Positions 1-9,405 of a stretch of DNA of 16,483 nt are shown piece after piece. The position numbers and the translations under genes were made by a program. The notes beneath the pieces were generated by a model, which was given only the letters and a program-made list of their open reading frames with translations, searched no databases and was not told where the DNA came from. The stretch spans positions 1-16,483 of the forward strand of contig CAYMKE010000046.1 of NCBI GenBank assembly GCA_964390955.1. The letters run 5' to 3'. Position 1 is the first letter of the stretch, and the number at the start of each line of letters is the position of its first letter. This DNA is from CAYMKE01 sp964390955 (GTDB lineage: Bacteria > Bacteroidota > Bacteroidia > Bacteroidales > JBBRXJ01).

Positions 1-234
1 GGCTGCTGCTTCTGCAACACCACCTATACATGTGTCTGCTATAACACATTCTATATTGCTGCCGTCTGCATGTCTTAAATGTTCAGTTAAAAAAGCGGCT
101 ACATTTTTAGCCATCCCCATGGTCTGATCTTCAAGGGATTCACGTACACCTTTCCGTCTTCCGTCAATTGCAGGACGTATTCCTATTTTGGGTAATCTCC
201 CTTTTAAACGGTTACCATTTATTTTTTCACTCAT
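1..234 (-). CDS. fucI: L-fucose isomerase, N-terminal 78 residues (partial, runs off left edge)
   Basis: Translating the minus strand from the ATG at 234-232 gives 78 uninterrupted codons to base 1. After a short variable leader (MSEKINGNRLKGR) comes LPKIGIRPAIDGRRKGVRES, then LEDQTMGMAKNVA and ECVIADTCIGGVAEAAA. These match the conserved N-terminus of L-fucose isomerase as I know it from enterobacterial and Bacteroides proteins. The enzyme converts L-fucose to L-fuculose in the cytoplasm, the first step of fucose catabolism. The catalytic metal-binding residues lie further downstream and are outside the window, so activity cannot be judged. The family is about 590 residues long, so roughly 13 percent is present. 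The start is supported by an A/T-rich leader and a TAnnTTTG-type box 37 bases upstream. Whether other fucose genes follow in an operon cannot be seen. The related arabinose isomerases lack this opening motif. Confidence 0.93.
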   Translation of the reverse strand, partial: MSEKINGNRLKGRLPKIGIRPAIDGRRKGVRESLEDQTMGMAKNVAAFLTEHLRHADGSNIECVIADTCIGGVAEAAA

Positions 235-271
235 AATATTATTATTTAAGATTTTTTATTTTTAGTGTAGT

Positions 272-279
272 CAAAAATA
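272..279 (-). promoter_or_regulatory. Candidate -7 promoter box for fucI
   Basis: On the minus strand this reads TATTTTTG, which fits the Bacteroidota -7 consensus TAnnTTTG. There are 37 bases between it and the fucI ATG, which would give a 5' leader of about 30 nt. I see no TTG at the expected -33 spacing. The match rests on the box, its position and its orientation. Confidence 0.45.
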
Positions 280-323
280 GTAAAATTAAAACAGGTTATA
301 TGAATGAATTGAGAAAAATTTTA

Positions 324-350
324 TTTGACTGAATATTTTTTATACATTTG
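324..350 (+). promoter_or_regulatory. Candidate promoter of the tRNA-Arg gene
   Basis: TACATTTG at 343-350 matches the Bacteroidota -7 consensus TAnnTTTG and ends 16 bases before the tRNA. A TTTG at 324-327 could be the -33 box, but the 15-base spacing is shorter than the usual 17-23. The -7 box is convincing; the -33 assignment is weak. Confidence 0.55.
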
Positions 351-366
351 CAACCTCTAAAAAAAT

Positions 367-440
367 GGTTCCGTAGCTCAACTGGATAGAGCAACGGCCT
401 TCTAAGCCGTAGGTTCCAGGTTCGACTCCTGGCGGAATCG
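367..440 (+). tRNA. tRNA-Arg (anticodon TCT)
   Basis: The 74-nt sequence folds as a cloverleaf. The acceptor stem GGTTCCG pairs with CGGAATC with one G-T wobble. The D stem is GCTC/GAGC. The anticodon stem ACGGC/GCCGT encloses the loop CTTCTAA, so the anticodon is TCT, reading AGA and possibly AGG arginine codons. The T stem CCAGG/CCTGG encloses the loop TTCGACT. The discriminator base is G440. The CCA end is not encoded (CAA follows). No direct repeat of the tRNA 3' end is seen elsewhere in the window, so nothing marks it as an integration site here. Confidence 0.97.
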
Positions 441-589
441 CAAAGCAGTAAATTAATGGATAATGGTTCTTATGTTATTTGAGATTCACATGGTTTAAAA
501 ATAAATCGTATCTGTTAATATATTAACTTGTTAAACCACACTTCAAGACTTTAGTACTTCAATTCATCAATACCCATAATCCCTAATGA

Positions 590-597
590 TATGTTTG
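590..597 (+). promoter_or_regulatory. Candidate -7 box upstream of the first CARDB giant gene
   Basis: TATGTTTG fits TAnnTTTG and lies 54 bases before the ATG at 652. No clear TTG is present at the expected -33 distance. Apart from this box, the 211 bases between the tRNA and this gene hold only AT-rich sequence with no further gene that I can support. Confidence 0.35.
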
Positions 598-651
598 ACG
601 AATTTTTAATATACATATAACATTGATAACAATCTTTAAATTTATAATTAA

Positions 652-3600
652 ATGATTAAAAAAAAAATACTGTTAGGAATTGCTACAGGGATTTTATTCA
701 TTCAAAGCATCTCCCTTAAAGCTGATCAATATGTAGACCTGGGGTTAAGCCCCAAAAATATTCCTGATACGTTGTTGATTAACACCCAGAATGCTTTAGA
801 TGTACAGTTAACTTTACACGACGGTACCCCCCTGAGGGCATCATTATATTTTCATATCTCATTATCTGCAGATTCTTCCAATAATGGATTGGTAAATTTT
901 GCAGAAGAACATTTTTTTCTCATGGATATTGGGTATGAAAATGATGTTTTATTAAATGCAACACCTAAAAATTTCCTCGAAGGAAATTATTTTATTTCAG
1001 TTAGTTATTCATGGGGTACTGCTGGATTTGTTGATACCATTCCTCAGAACAACCATTTTTTTAAAAGCATTTATTTAAAAAAAGCGGAACATCTTTCATT
1101 TCCGGCAAATAATCCCCTTACCATTATACCATCCGACACCATTTACAATCATCAAACCATAAAAGTATACGATACCCTTGATCTTTTTAATAATTCACAA
1201 GCCCCCCGGGAGATCACCATCAACTATCTGCTGACAAAAGGATTGGATCAAAAGCATTACGAAACACAGACCATTAAATCAATGGATTATGTACTCAATC
1301 CATATAACAATACATTATTCATTGAATTTGAAACGACTTTACCTAGCGACATAGCCGCGGGAGACCTATATCTGGCTTCTTATTCTGAGGATTATAATTA
1401 TATAAGTTCTAAAAAAATAGTGGGAGCTTATCAGGAACCAGATATAGATGTAAGTAGTTTACAATTGCTAAATGATACCTTTTCATGCAATGGGGCAATT
1501 ATGTTTGAATATACCATTCACAATCCCTGGAATCTAAAATTAAACTGGGACAGGATTAATGGCTATTTTTCAAAAGATTCTGTTTTAGACAAAGACTTTG
1601 ACCATGATTTGCCTGCCATCTCAGGCAAAACTGCTAAACCTAAAAGTGACAGCACGTTTACACAAGGGATTCAGGTACAATATATGGAGCCGGGAGACTA
1701 TTATTTTTTTATAGAAGTATCTGATTATTTCCTTTATGAAAATGATAAATCAAACAATATTGCCCGGTTTCAAGTAACACTCAATAATGACCCGGTAGAT
1801 TGGGAGCTTACTTCTGTAGAGATTCCAGATACTGTATGCCTTGGACAAACATTTACTTCAACATTAAATATCCAACATACAACTCCAAGCTTAATTGGTC
1901 AAAGTCTATATTATTACATGTATTTTTCAAAAGACTCTATATATGATAGTTTCGACCCCAAAATTGATCATTCAGGACTCTATCATTCCAGCAGTGTAGA
2001 TTATGACTATCCACAAAACAATTATTCTGTAAAACTACAAAGTACTGCTTTTGCTGATGCTCCAGGAGCACATTACCTTGCATACTCTATAGATATACCT
2101 CATGGGGTTTCGGTAGAGACTACAAAGGAAAATAACCACCTTGTAAAAAACATTTATTTTAAACCTTCTAAAACCAATCTTACCATAACTGAAGTAACGC
2201 GATATCCCGAATCAATGAATACAAATGATTATAAAACCATTGATTTTACTATAGAAAACAATGGTGCATTCACGACAAATGATGTCTATGTCATCGCTTA
2301 TCTTTCTTCTGATAGTTCTTACAGCAAAGATGACATTTTCCTTCGGGGTTACCATTTCGACACGCTGGGACAGGCTCCTGCAAAAGGAAGCATATCTTTC
2401 GGATTACCCGATTATCTTCAAGATACAACTTATTCAATTATACTTGTAGCAGATCCTGAAAATAAAATTATTGAATCCAATGAATCAGACAATCAATTTG
2501 CCGTTGATATTGATATAACAAACATGGATGGGTATAATGGGATGCCCGATCTCATGCCTATATATAGCTATGAGTATGATACCATCAGCATCCCATTTGA
2601 TTTTGTTGAATTCTTAGACTATCGTTATATTCCATACATCAATTTTAACATTACCAATAAAGGAGATGTTGACTTAAACGAATATCCAAGATACAAAGCA
2701 TATATTTCAGAAGACAAGGTATTGGATGACCTTGATTTGTCATCACGATATCTAAATAATATTGGAAGCATTGCAAAAGGAGATACAGTCAACCGATTTC
2801 ACAATCTCGCTATTTTAGATCAGATAGATGAACCCGGGTTATATTATCTTTTCATTGTCATGGATCAGGATAATAAAATTCCGGAAAAAGATGAAACGAA
2901 TAATACGCTAGGCCCTATTCCCTTTAACTATTTTCCTGGTAATTCCGAGATTTTTGATGCCGGGTATACGAATATGGAACTTTCCGACACCATTATACAG
3001 GCAGGTGAAGACCTAACGATTACACTAGATATTAAAAATTTCGGAAACCACACCATTCAAAGCTTATCAGGCTCTTACATCTATATTGATGCTGATACAA
3101 CTTCCGAATTCGATGCATATTACCAAGAATATCTCTCATTTGGTTCTATAGAACCTGACAGCACATTGACCGTATCTGAGACCACTACGATTGAAGCAGA
3201 TTTTCCTCCGGGAGAGTATTTTATATATGCTTATCGAAAACCAGCCATACAATACCCGGAGTATGATAATACGAATGACCGGTTTTATAAAAAGATCACC
3301 ATTATAGATACCATTGGCTTGGCTCCTCCCAACTTAAAGGCTCTTCAAATAACCATCGACACGAACAGGATATTCCCTCTCCAGACATTTTCTTATACAG
3401 CATTGGTTGTAAACAACGGGGGAAAAGATTTTTCAGCTTATGAACAAAGCATGAACATCTATTTTTCTGACGATAAACTCATAGATGGACTGGATAAAAG
3501 ATGGCGAACTTATAATAGTTGGCCAGGAATTGCTGCCGGTGATACCCTTAAAATCGAATCGACTTTTAAACCTGCTTATCATGCACGCGATACGCATTAC

Positions 3601-4875
3601 ATCATTATGAAAATTGACATCAGTGACAAGATAGACGAATCAGATGAAAATGATAACATCCTAATTGTTCCAATATATATAAACGGTCTTGATGTACAAC
3701 CTCCGGTGATCAAATCCCCTGAATTTATATTATGTGGGAAAAGTTCTATTGACATCATGATGGAACCATTAGAACCAAATGAGACATATTATTGGAAAAA
3801 AGAAAGCTGGCACAGTGCCCAAACATCAAAAGATTCTGTTTACTCAATATATATATACAACCCGGGTGACATGATTAATGTATGGATTGATTCAGCTGGT
3901 TTCCTAAGCAAAAGGGATACAATAGATGTTTACATGACCCCGTTTATTGACCCTGACCCTGAATATGAATATACCAAATTATCGCTCTCCACAAAAATCG
4001 TTAATTTCAATTATAAATGGTATCACGACAGTGTATTTATAGGGAATCATGAAGATTCTTATGAATTATATTACAGGGCGAACTATGGTGAAGGACATTA
4101 TTTTGTAGAATTTGATCACGGAGTATGCCACGGGATTGTTGATTTCGGGACAATTAAGTATCCGGAGCCTATTGGTGCACAAAACATAAACCATTGTGGG
4201 CCAGGCGAACTAGCGTTTTATGCAGATTCATTAGAAAACAATGAAAAATATCAATGGTATTCTAACGATATTCAATATTTAGGGACGAGTGAACAAGATG
4301 AAATTTTTAACCATTATGTTGTAGAAACTGATACATTTTATGTAGCTGTAGATTCAATGAATAATATCAGCGACATTACTCCTTTTCTTGTTACAATTCA
4401 TTACCTTCCCTCAGATAGCTTGATCATAACCAACGACTCAATAATGATTGCTGATACATCAGAAAATCTGTCAATCTATTGGATGATCAATGATAAAATA
4501 GTGGATTCATTGACCAATGACCGTGCAATTCCGGTTACCATGAAACAACATGGCGACATTTCTGCAAAAATTATCTCCGGTAAATGTTTTGCCATCGCAG
4601 AAGATTCTACAATTAATATTCAAAGCCATGTATCAAAACATGAACTATTCATCTATCCCAATCCGGTGTCTGATATTTTACATATCCACAACACCAATGA
4701 AACGTTCTATCCCTCCCATATTTCGTTGTATAACATAACAGGCGAACACATATGGAATGGGATTATGGAAAATAATAAGACCATGCTGGATTTTTCCACA
4801 TATAAATCCGGGATGTATTTTATCATCATTGAACATCAAACGAAACAATATCGCTTTAAAATCATTAAACATTAA
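652..4875 (+). CDS. Secreted CARDB-repeat protein with T9SS sorting domain (paralogue A)
   Basis: A 1407-residue surface or secreted protein with no enzymatic motif. Residues 1-24 form a signal peptide (KKK, hydrophobic core, LKA). From about 26 to 1010 there are roughly eight modules of 110-125 residues. The best ones (about 507-622, 632-760, 767-885, 892-1010) show CARDB-type features: an IxNxG strand, a YxSxD loop, an IAxGD turn, PGxY, and an exit such as ESNESDN, EKDETNN or DESDENDN. From about 1015 to 1323 are Ig-like modules, two opening with CG and containing YxW (1028 and 1182 regions), resembling the Ig_7/CHU_C-associated family. Residues 1330-1407 are a type A T9SS sorting domain (IYPNP, YNITG, SGMYFI, terminal basic strand). 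The domains imply Sec export, T9SS transit and surface attachment, with adhesion as the likely role. The start is fixed by the signal peptide and an A-rich leader. The gene is collinear with the next one over its full length, so a duplication is inferred. Confidence 0.9.
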   Translation: MIKKKILLGIATGILFIQSISLKADQYVDLGLSPKNIPDTLLINTQNALDVQLTLHDGTPLRASLYFHISLSADSSNNGLVNFAEEHFFLMDIGYENDVLLNATPKNFLEGNYFISVSYSWGTAGFVDTIPQNNHFFKSIYLKKAEHLSFPANNPLTIIPSDTIYNHQTIKVYDTLDLFNNSQAPREITINYLLTKGLDQKHYETQTIKSMDYVLNPYNNTLFIEFETTLPSDIAAGDLYLASYSEDYNYISSKKIVGAYQEPDIDVSSLQLLNDTFSCNGAIMFEYTIHNPWNLKLNWDRINGYFSKDSVLDKDFDHDLPAISGKTAKPKSDSTFTQGIQVQYMEPGDYYFFIEVSDYFLYENDKSNNIARFQVTLNNDPVDWELTSVEIPDTVCLGQTFTSTLNIQHTTPSLIGQSLYYYMYFSKDSIYDSFDPKIDHSGLYHSSSVDYDYPQNNYSVKLQSTAFADAPGAHYLAYSIDIPHGVSVETTKENNHLVKNIYFKPSKTNLTITEVTRYPESMNTNDYKTIDFTIENNGAFTTNDVYVIAYLSSDSSYSKDDIFLRGYHFDTLGQAPAKGSISFGLPDYLQDTTYSIILVADPENKIIESNESDNQFAVDIDITNMDGYNGMPDLMPIYSYEYDTISIPFDFVEFLDYRYIPYINFNITNKGDVDLNEYPRYKAYISEDKVLDDLDLSSRYLNNIGSIAKGDTVNRFHNLAILDQIDEPGLYYLFIVMDQDNKIPEKDETNNTLGPIPFNYFPGNSEIFDAGYTNMELSDTIIQAGEDLTITLDIKNFGNHTIQSLSGSYIYIDADTTSEFDAYYQEYLSFGSIEPDSTLTVSETTTIEADFPPGEYFIYAYRKPAIQYPEYDNTNDRFYKKITIIDTIGLAPPNLKALQITIDTNRIFPLQTFSYTALVVNNGGKDFSAYEQSMNIYFSDDKLIDGLDKRWRTYNSWPGIAAGDTLKIESTFKPAYHARDTHYIIMKIDISDKIDESDENDNILIVPIYINGLDVQPPVIKSPEFILCGKSSIDIMMEPLEPNETYYWKKESWHSAQTSKDSVYSIYIYNPGDMINVWIDSAGFLSKRDTIDVYMTPFIDPDPEYEYTKLSLSTKIVNFNYKWYHDSVFIGNHEDSYELYYRANYGEGHYFVEFDHGVCHGIVDFGTIKYPEPIGAQNINHCGPGELAFYADSLENNEKYQWYSNDIQYLGTSEQDEIFNHYVVETDTFYVAVDSMNNISDITPFLVTIHYLPSDSLIITNDSIMIADTSENLSIYWMINDKIVDSLTNDRAIPVTMKQHGDISAKIISGKCFAIAEDSTINIQSHVSKHELFIYPNPVSDILHIHNTNETFYPSHISLYNITGEHIWNGIMENNKTMLDFSTYKSGMYFIIIEHQTKQYRFKIIKH

Positions 4876-5012
4876 CCCGGTCAATTGACTATAATTATTC
4901 ATTCATTATGTATTTTATAAACAATGAACCAAGCTATCAAAAAGTCTTCACCTCTTGTTCACCCTGTGTTCTAATTGAGAAAGGGAGGAAATAAAGGTAT
5001 AAAAGATATAGA

Positions 5013-5051
5013 GGAATAGTGATAAGGATCAACACACTCTTATCACTATCC
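5013..5051. other. Long perfect stem-loop between the two CARDB giants
   Basis: ATAGTGATAAG (5016-5026) and CTTATCACTAT (5039-5049) are perfect 11-bp complements around a 12-nt loop. GG (5013-5014) can also pair with CC (5050-5051) across a bulged A. No T-run follows on the plus strand (CCCACGAACC), so a standard intrinsic terminator is unlikely. It sits 80 bases before the second gene and could be an mRNA leader structure, an intergenic processing or stability element, or a binding site for a dimeric protein. The flanking gap 4876-5129 has no gene and no TAnnTTTG box that I can find. Confidence 0.6.
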
Positions 5052-5129
5052 CACGAACCTTATACTCCTACTATAAATTCTTTAAATCCAAACCTTTATT
5101 TACATTAAAAAACTAAAAAAATTAAACAG

Positions 5130-8100
5130 ATGAACCATAAATTTTCTTATCTCATCTCATTGTGCTTCTATGTTATCCTACATTCTTTTTCTCTTCATGC
5201 CCAGGATACTGTTGATTTTTCATTCTCAATACAATCAATCCCGGACACTTTTTACATAGGCCAATCCAATCAAATAGAAGTACAAACAACTGACCCAAGC
5301 GGGCAGGGATCAAGTGAACAAGCTTATTACCACTGTCTTTTGGCTGACTCAGCAAATAGTGGGATGTTCACAATACTTACAGATTATTTTTATCATGGAA
5401 ATGATTCCATCAAAAAAAATATTCTGCATCTAAACCCGGAAAATATCAAAGAAGGAGCATACTTATTAAAAATAGGTTTTTATGGGAATGAAAACTATTT
5501 ATTTGATACGAATGTGTCCAATAATTATGTTTTTAAAAATGTCTATTTCAAAAAGAAACCATATGAATATCCTTTCAAGACCATCAACATATCACCTTCG
5601 GATACCCTTTACAATACTCAGGAAATTATTATTAAAGACACCGTTGTCATAAGGCATACCAGTTCTCATAAACAACCCTTCACCTTTGAATACAGATATG
5701 CAAACGGATTAGAAAATCATGCTTCGTATGAAGTATTACATGATTTTGTTGACAGCATAGACCCTTTTATAGATACATTGTATGTTGAATTTGAAGTCTC
5801 AATTCCCAACCGAATACCCAGGGGCAAAGCATATATTGTTTCGTATTGTGAAGAATTGGAGATACAATTAAGTTACCAAAAAGTTTTCGGAATCCAGGTA
5901 AATCCGGATGTGGATTTAAACAGTTTACATTTGCTTGCAGATACATTTTCCACAAAAGGTGCCATTATGTTTAATTATACCATCAATAACAAATGGCCTA
6001 TTCCACTGGAATGGAATAGGATTAGGGCCAAATTATTAAAAAAAGACCACTATCAAAAATATAGTGAAATTAGTTCAAATTACATAAGCGGCAATACAGC
6101 ACCACCCCATTCAGACACCTCATTTACACAAGGTATTTATCTCCCTGCAGAACCAGGAGATTATTATGTTTTATTTACAGTATTCGATTATAACAAAAAA
6201 ATTATTGACCCTGATCTTTCCAATGACACCATAATATTACCCGTTACACTGATTAATGAGGAAGTAGACTGGGAAATCATTTCTGTAAATGCGCCTGACA
6301 CGGTATCATTAGGCCAACAATTTAATGCCTCCATGCATGTGCGGCATACAACTCCATATTTAATTGCGGATAAGTACAATGCCACCATCAACCTCTCAGA
6401 AGACACTGTTTATCAAAAATTCCATGACAAATTGCTGGATTATGTATGGGCATGGAATGTCGATGAATATCCGAAAAGCGAATATGATGTGCATTTCAAA
6501 GCGAATGCAAAAGCACAAGAACCGGGATTGAAAAATATAATTTTTACCATTGGAAGAAACAATGAATCTGTTAAAGAAAAAAATGATAAAAATAATTTTT
6601 ACTGTACACAGGTGTATTTTAAACCTTCAGCAGTCAATCTAAAAGTATTGGAGCACGGCCATGTGCCAGACACCTTGCATTACAGAGTTGACAAGCCTGC
6701 ACTTTCATTTCAAATTGAAAATAGCCGGGACTTAACTGTCAACCGGTTTGAAGTTGCTGCATTTCTATCTAACGACACTCTATTCAGCTATGATGATCAT
6801 TTAATTGATTACAATGTAATTGACACCATGGTGGGGAATAGCACTTCTCAACAAAAACTGGACTTCAAGTGGCCAAATCATATAGAACCAGGCCCGGCAT
6901 ATATCTTATTTGTTGCAGATAATGAAAAGGAAATCACAGAAAACAATGAATCTGACAACACGGTGCATGTTCCCGTGTATATAAAAAATGATGATTATAC
7001 AGGAAAACCTGATTTTCATATTTTTCCTTCATCTTCTACTCCTTTTCAAATACCATACCCTTCAAAGTATAAGGTTAAATACCCGGTAATTGACTATAAA
7101 ATTGCCAATCATGGAGATATCGGGAGCGCGTTAGATGGACATATCGCGACCTATGTTTCTACAGATAGTATTTTCAATGACAATGCCCGAATCACCTCAT
7201 ACATTGGATTAGGGACAACGTTTATTGCAACAGGTGATACAATAGAAATGGATGCTGCTATCTACCGTGCTGATAATATGGTTGACAGTGTTCAATATTA
7301 TATATTTTTTCATCTGGATCCCAATAATAACAATAGTGATAAAAATTATGACAATAAACTTATGGGGCCTGTGCCGGTTCAATTCGTTGATAAAGATCCG
7401 GCCATTTATGATGCCGCGTTAGCCGATTTCCACATTTCGGATACCATCATCCAGGTGGGCGAATCATTTGATGTTTCTGCTACATACAAAAATACAGACA
7501 CCATGACAATTGACAAATTTTACATGGTCTATTCTGCTATCGTGAACGATACATTGGAAAGCGCCATGAAATTTAATTCAAGATATAATATTTTTAATCA
7601 ACTTAAACCGGACAGCACATTACAGTACAACAGAACCATCACAATAGAACAGGATGTCCCGCCAGGAGAATATTATGTTTGCATTTATCGCGACTATTCC
7701 AGTAAAAATCCTGAATACAATACAAAAAATGATGTGGTTTTTCAAAAAATACATTTGATTGACACCATAGGTTTAGGTTTGCCTAATTTAAAAGCCATAG
7801 AAATAACAGGAATTGATAAATATGTTAGCAAAAATATAGTCTTAAATGGAAAAGTAAAATATACCAACAATGGTAAAATGGATGTTGAACAATTCAAACA
7901 AAGGTTTAATATGTTTTATTCTTATGATACTATTTTTGACTTTTTAGATAGAAAATACAGCTCCTACCATTTATACAACGGAGTTAATGCCGGTGATACA
8001 CTTCATTTAAATATTTATAATAGCGTAAGTCAATTTGGTCCGGACACGAATTACATTATATTTGTTTTGGATATACACGATAAAGTAAAAGAAAGCAATG

Positions 8101-9329
8101 AGACGGATAATATACTGGTATATCCATATATAAAAAAACATGTATCACTTCCGGAACTTTCTTCTACCGATGCCCCCATATGTGATACCGGGATAATCGA
8201 GATTAAAGCGGCGCCACTGGATTCGAATGAAAAATATGTATGGAGTCATTTAAAACGAAATGAAAATAACATCAAAAAAGAAACAACTGATACTATTGTC
8301 AAGTTCAATATTCATAATTTGAATTCGAGCATCATAGTATATATTGATTCCGCTGGATATAAAAGTTCAACTGTTTCATTAGATATTCATTATGAAGGCA
8401 CCCTAGCTCCTGTTCCTGTTTACAGGTATGATGAATTGATTATTGCACCCCAAAATAGATCCTTTTTATATCAATGGTATAAAGACAGCATACTGGTAAA
8501 AGAAGGGAACTCTCCTATTCTTCAGTACAGAAAAGATCACGGAGAAGGCTCTTATTATGCTTATTATCAATTTGGTTCTACGTGTAAAGGCACCCTTGAC
8601 TTTGGCAATATTCTGTTCCCCGAACCAGTTACAGCAGCTGATATTGATCATTGCGGTTCAAAAGAAGTCACTTTTTCTGCAAATCCTGTTGATAAAAATG
8701 AACAATACCAATGGTATTCTTTTGATACCACATTACTGGGCAGCTCCATCTCATCCGACTTTACCACAGACCTCACCCAAAGTGGCACCTATTATGTAGC
8801 CATTGATTCTTCTAATGGAATCAGTGAACTTTCACCCTTTGAAGTCACCCTTCACTATAAACCAATTGATTCAATCATAGTTACTGAAGACATGTTTATC
8901 ATTGCGGATTCAACATACGGCTTATTGATTGAATGGATGATCAACGGTACCATTGTGGATTCATTAACCAATCAAAGGGCAATACCTTTATCTTACAGAC
9001 ATCAGGGGGATATATCTGTTAAAGTATCCAGTAATCATTGTTCTGTTGTTGCCGAATCTCCTGTCAATGGAATAGCTGACAACATACACAAAAACACAAC
9101 TGCATTAATATATCCAAACCCTGCTCATAATCAGCTTTATATTAGGTTTGAGAATATGCAATTATCATCAACAATCAAAATATATGATATTGCCGGACAG
9201 TTATTATTTGAGCGTCCTTCTACAGGAAATCTTACCATCATGGATATTAGCGAATTATCAAATGGTATGTATTTTGTGCTCATTAAGAGTGAAACAAATC
9301 AGTTCATTGCTCCATTTATTAAACAATAA
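5130..9329 (+). CDS. Secreted CARDB-repeat protein with T9SS sorting domain (paralogue B)
   Basis: A 1399-residue paralogue of the preceding gene with the same domain order throughout. Residues 1-24 are a signal peptide (hydrophobic core, SLHA|Q). About eight CARDB-like beta-sandwich modules span roughly 27-1001. Typical exits are TENNESDN (603-610) and KESNETDN (987-994), with PPGEYYV and AGDT turns. Ig_7-like modules follow at about 1006-1245, including CG at 1175-1176 and QYQWY at 1192-1196. Residues about 1325-1399 are a type A T9SS sorting domain (IYPNP, YDIAG, NGMYFVLI). A hand comparison of residues 1268-1310 with 1276-1318 of paralogue A gives 24 of 43 identical. It is separated from A by 254 bases with no obvious promoter, so the two may be co-transcribed. 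Predicted location is the cell surface or outside; function is unknown beyond probable binding. No catalytic motif, transmembrane segment or truncation is visible. Confidence 0.9.
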   Translation: MNHKFSYLISLCFYVILHSFSLHAQDTVDFSFSIQSIPDTFYIGQSNQIEVQTTDPSGQGSSEQAYYHCLLADSANSGMFTILTDYFYHGNDSIKKNILHLNPENIKEGAYLLKIGFYGNENYLFDTNVSNNYVFKNVYFKKKPYEYPFKTINISPSDTLYNTQEIIIKDTVVIRHTSSHKQPFTFEYRYANGLENHASYEVLHDFVDSIDPFIDTLYVEFEVSIPNRIPRGKAYIVSYCEELEIQLSYQKVFGIQVNPDVDLNSLHLLADTFSTKGAIMFNYTINNKWPIPLEWNRIRAKLLKKDHYQKYSEISSNYISGNTAPPHSDTSFTQGIYLPAEPGDYYVLFTVFDYNKKIIDPDLSNDTIILPVTLINEEVDWEIISVNAPDTVSLGQQFNASMHVRHTTPYLIADKYNATINLSEDTVYQKFHDKLLDYVWAWNVDEYPKSEYDVHFKANAKAQEPGLKNIIFTIGRNNESVKEKNDKNNFYCTQVYFKPSAVNLKVLEHGHVPDTLHYRVDKPALSFQIENSRDLTVNRFEVAAFLSNDTLFSYDDHLIDYNVIDTMVGNSTSQQKLDFKWPNHIEPGPAYILFVADNEKEITENNESDNTVHVPVYIKNDDYTGKPDFHIFPSSSTPFQIPYPSKYKVKYPVIDYKIANHGDIGSALDGHIATYVSTDSIFNDNARITSYIGLGTTFIATGDTIEMDAAIYRADNMVDSVQYYIFFHLDPNNNNSDKNYDNKLMGPVPVQFVDKDPAIYDAALADFHISDTIIQVGESFDVSATYKNTDTMTIDKFYMVYSAIVNDTLESAMKFNSRYNIFNQLKPDSTLQYNRTITIEQDVPPGEYYVCIYRDYSSKNPEYNTKNDVVFQKIHLIDTIGLGLPNLKAIEITGIDKYVSKNIVLNGKVKYTNNGKMDVEQFKQRFNMFYSYDTIFDFLDRKYSSYHLYNGVNAGDTLHLNIYNSVSQFGPDTNYIIFVLDIHDKVKESNETDNILVYPYIKKHVSLPELSSTDAPICDTGIIEIKAAPLDSNEKYVWSHLKRNENNIKKETTDTIVKFNIHNLNSSIIVYIDSAGYKSSTVSLDIHYEGTLAPVPVYRYDELIIAPQNRSFLYQWYKDSILVKEGNSPILQYRKDHGEGSYYAYYQFGSTCKGTLDFGNILFPEPVTAADIDHCGSKEVTFSANPVDKNEQYQWYSFDTTLLGSSISSDFTTDLTQSGTYYVAIDSSNGISELSPFEVTLHYKPIDSIIVTEDMFIIADSTYGLLIEWMINGTIVDSLTNQRAIPLSYRHQGDISVKVSSNHCSVVAESPVNGIADNIHKNTTALIYPNPAHNQLYIRFENMQLSSTIKIYDIAGQLLFERPSTGNLTIMDISELSNGMYFVLIKSETNQFIAPFIKQ

Positions 9330-9363
9330 TGGATTATAAATGAATAATTATAAACGAATTGGT

Positions 9364-9371
9364 TATATTTG
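9364..9371 (+). promoter_or_regulatory. Candidate -7 box for glgX
   Basis: TATATTTG matches TAnnTTTG, with 34 bases between it and the ATG at 9406. Transcription would start near 9378, which argues against a TTG start at 9379 and supports independent transcription of glgX. No -33 TTG is found at normal spacing. Confidence 0.45.
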
Positions 9372-9405
9372 AACAGAATTGTTATTATCATATCAATATA
9401 AGAAC

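Noticed and set aside
367..440. tRNA-Arg as an integration site for a genomic island covering the giant genes
   Set aside because: No repeat of the tRNA 3' end, no integrase and no phage-like genes appear in the window.
4882..4892. GTCAATTGAC palindrome after paralogue A as a terminator
   Set aside because: The palindrome is only 10 bp with no loop and has no T-run after it. It is too short to call.
9379..9405. Upstream TTG start for glgX adding nine residues
   Set aside because: The extension (LLSYQYKN) has no family similarity, the ATG at 9406 directly precedes the conserved start, and the promoter box would place the transcript start about at the TTG.
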